7,635 nt of DNA. It comes from Bacteroidota bacterium. GTDB lineage: Bacteria > Bacteroidota > Bacteroidia > AKYH767-A > JABDAW01. Shown here in pieces: positions 6,736-7,635 of this stretch. The stretch spans positions 1 through 7,635 of the forward strand of contig JAHEYM010000170.1 of assembly GCA_023251595.1 (NCBI GenBank), read 5' to 3'. A program made the position numbers and the translations under genes. How positions within the stretch are numbered: the first letter of the stretch is position 1; every line of letters begins with the position of its first letter. The notes under the pieces are model-generated. The model searched no databases. It was not told the origin of the DNA and saw only the letters and a program-made list of their open reading frames with translations.

Positions 6736-7161
6736 ATGGATATGACATCTTTCTCGATCCAAATGAAATTCCGGGTGAATGCCTCGCCAGAAGAGGTTTT
6801 CACGCTACTTGCCGATCCGGAAAAGATCGCTCTTTGGGGCGGTGGCAAATCCGTACTTGAACCTAAAGTCGGCGGACAATTTGAAATGTTCGACGGTTGG
6901 GTGAAGGGAACGGTCATCGATTATGTTCCGGGGAAAGCGTTAAGCTACACCTGGCGACCCGATGATTTTCACGAAGAGTGGGCTGACTCGGAAGTCCATT
7001 ATAAGCTCCGTGGTGTTGGCGAGGGAACAGAAATTTCGCTCGAACATGTCAAACTACCTAACCTGAAAGAGACCAAAGATCACGAAACAGGCTGGGAAGA
7101 TTATGTGTTCGGACCGATTAACGAGTTCCTTCTGCATCACGAGCGTAGGGTCATTTCATGA
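6736..7161 (+). CDS. SRPBCC / AHSA1-like (START-fold) protein
   Basis: From the ATG at 6736 the product is 141 residues, the usual size for stand-alone AHSA1-like SRPBCC proteins. These form a helix-grip fold around a hydrophobic cavity. Family features seen are FRVNASPEEVFTLLADPEKIALW (near 12-34), the GGGKSVLEPKVGGQFEMFDG strand region, KGTVIDYVPGKALSYTWRPD, TEISLEHVKLP, and a C-terminal helix with GWEDYVFGPINEFLLHH. The ligand or partner cannot be predicted. The frame is open to a GTG at 6679, but the added residues do not resemble the family, and a weak promoter-like pair (TTTG at 6690-6693, TATCTTCA at 6714-6721, 20-nt spacing, 6 of 8 matches) would lie inside them. A second ATG at 6742 is also possible. 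The gene is divergent from cinA. The last few codons lie inside an inverted repeat (GGTCA 7149-7153, TGACC 7164-7168). Confidence 0.85.
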   Translation: MDMTSFSIQMKFRVNASPEEVFTLLADPEKIALWGGGKSVLEPKVGGQFEMFDGWVKGTVIDYVPGKALSYTWRPDDFHEEWADSEVHYKLRGVGEGTEISLEHVKLPNLKETKDHETGWEDYVFGPINEFLLHHERRVIS

Positions 7162-7290
7162 GGTGACCGTAGAGGTCAATTAATGAATTGACCTTCCGAC
7201 ATTTTATTAATAGTTGTCCGATTTTCGGATGACGTGTTTTTTTATTCGATGGGTTTCACCCGTCGTTGACGTCTTTCATCCTTTCAGGAT
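7149..7290. repeat. Cluster of consecutive hairpins (REP-like intergenic element)
   Basis: Successive inverted repeats fill the gap after the SRPBCC gene: GGTCA/TGACC spanning the stop codon (7149-7168); AGGTCAATT and AATTGACCT with a 4-nt loop (7173-7194), a perfect 9-bp stem; a 9-bp stem with two G-T pairs (7213-7233); an 8-bp stem around GGGT-TTC-ACCC (7247-7265); and a weak ATCC/GGAT stem (7278-7290). GACGT occurs at 7231 and 7268. Such a density is unusual for a simple terminator and suggests a dispersed palindromic element, though copies elsewhere cannot be seen here. Confidence 0.5.
7213..7243 (+). terminator. Probable intrinsic terminator of the SRPBCC gene
   Basis: A 9-bp stem (7213-7221 with 7225-7233, loop TTT, two G-T pairs) is followed after GTG by seven Ts (7237-7243). 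It lies 52 bp after the SRPBCC stop. It is the only stem plus T-run of this kind noticed in the window. Confidence 0.5.
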
Positions 7291-7297
7291 TCCCTTT

Positions 7298-7377
7298 CAA
7301 CCTATCAACCTATCAACCTATCAACCTATCAACCTATCAACCTATCAACCTATCAACCTATCAACCCATCAACCAAT
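7298..7377. repeat. Octamer tandem repeat CAACCTAT, ten units, ending in the start codon
   Basis: Eight exact copies of CAACCTAT (7298-7361) are followed by two variants, CAACCCAT (7362-7369) and CAACCAAT (7370-7377). The final AT of the last unit supplies the first two bases of the RNA ligase ATG (7376-7378). The repeat contains no stop codon in any plus-strand frame. Confidence 0.95.
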
Positions 7378-7635
7378 GAGAAATCTATCGAGCATACAAA
7401 GAATCAAAGACCTTCAACCCATTGAAGGTGCCGACCAGATTGAGAAAGCCACAGTTTTGGGTTGGCAACTGGTGGTAAAAAAAGGAGAGTACAAGATCGG
7501 CGATTTATGTGTGTATTGTGAGATCGATTCACTCATGCCCGAAAATGCTGATTTCGAATTTTTAAAACCACGGGGAATGAGAATCAGAACCATTCGTTTA
7601 CGCGGTCAGGTTTCGCAGGGAATTTGTTTTCCAAT
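7376..7635 (+). CDS. RNA ligase, DRB0094 (DraRnl/Rnl5) family, N-terminal part only
   Basis: The gene is open to the right edge (86 complete codons). The protein begins MRNLSSIQRIKDLQPIEGAD, continues GWQLVVKKGEYKIGDLCVY (30-48) and EIDSLMPENADFEFLKPRG (50-68), and ends with MRIRTIRLRGQVSQGICFP (69-87 region, last residue at the edge). This pattern matches the OB-like N-terminal module of the Deinococcus-type ATP-dependent RNA ligases, which seal 3'-OH/5'-phosphate nicks when the 3'-OH strand is RNA. The adenylylated lysine motif (KxDG) normally follows and must lie beyond the edge, so catalytic competence cannot be judged. The ATG at 7376 is chosen because family similarity starts there. An in-frame ATG at 7229 would add 49 residues read through the octamer repeat. 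No promoter with TAnnTTTG was found between the terminator and the start, and there is no Shine-Dalgarno sequence. The downstream partner genes are unseen. Confidence 0.85.
   Translation, partial: MRNLSSIQRIKDLQPIEGADQIEKATVLGWQLVVKKGEYKIGDLCVYCEIDSLMPENADFEFLKPRGMRIRTIRLRGQVSQGICFP

Noticed and set aside
7249..7269. Short frame starting at ATG 7249
   Set aside because: It reaches a stop after six codons and lies in a hairpin.

Overview
The window is AT-rich DNA with six protein-coding genes, one of them cut by the right edge. It looks like the Bacteroidota. The genes lack clear Shine-Dalgarno sequences, and one upstream region has a good TTG / TAnnTTTG promoter of the Bacteroidota type. The secreted vWA protein and the DRB0094-type RNA ligase also fit free-living members of that phylum. 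No rRNA, tRNA, transposase, CRISPR array or phage gene is visible.

Layout: (1) 80-2977, minus strand: a likely two-gene catabolic operon. A CoA-acylating (methylmalonate/malonate-semialdehyde type) dehydrogenase comes first, then a class III PLP aminotransferase. Together they could convert an omega-amino acid such as beta-alanine or 3-aminoisobutyrate to a semialdehyde and then to acyl-CoA. (2) 2978-3420: a divergent intergenic region with a promoter candidate for the dehydrogenase and seven tandem 22-bp units, each holding the same 13-bp palindrome. (3) 3421-5255, plus strand: a small membrane protein followed 35 bp later by a secreted vWA-domain protein of unknown function, probably one operon. 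(4) 5253-5352: a 7-nt-periodic drifting repeat joining two convergent stop codons. (5) 5342-6583, minus strand: cinA. (6) 6736-7161, plus strand: an SRPBCC/AHSA1-like protein, followed by a probable terminator inside a cluster of hairpins. (7) 7298-7377: an octamer tandem repeat that runs into the start codon of an RNA ligase gene (7376 to the edge).

The genes are recognisable families apart from the membrane protein and the vWA protein. The most unusual feature is the intergenic DNA: five gaps each carry a different short repeat word (7, 9-10, 22, 7 and 8 nt), usually close to a stop or start codon. Whether this is slippage debris or has a role in termination or expression cannot be decided from the sequence alone. 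I found no convincing new defence or enzymatic system. The RNA ligase locus, whose neighbours lie outside the window, and the membrane protein/vWA pair are the best places to look for one.
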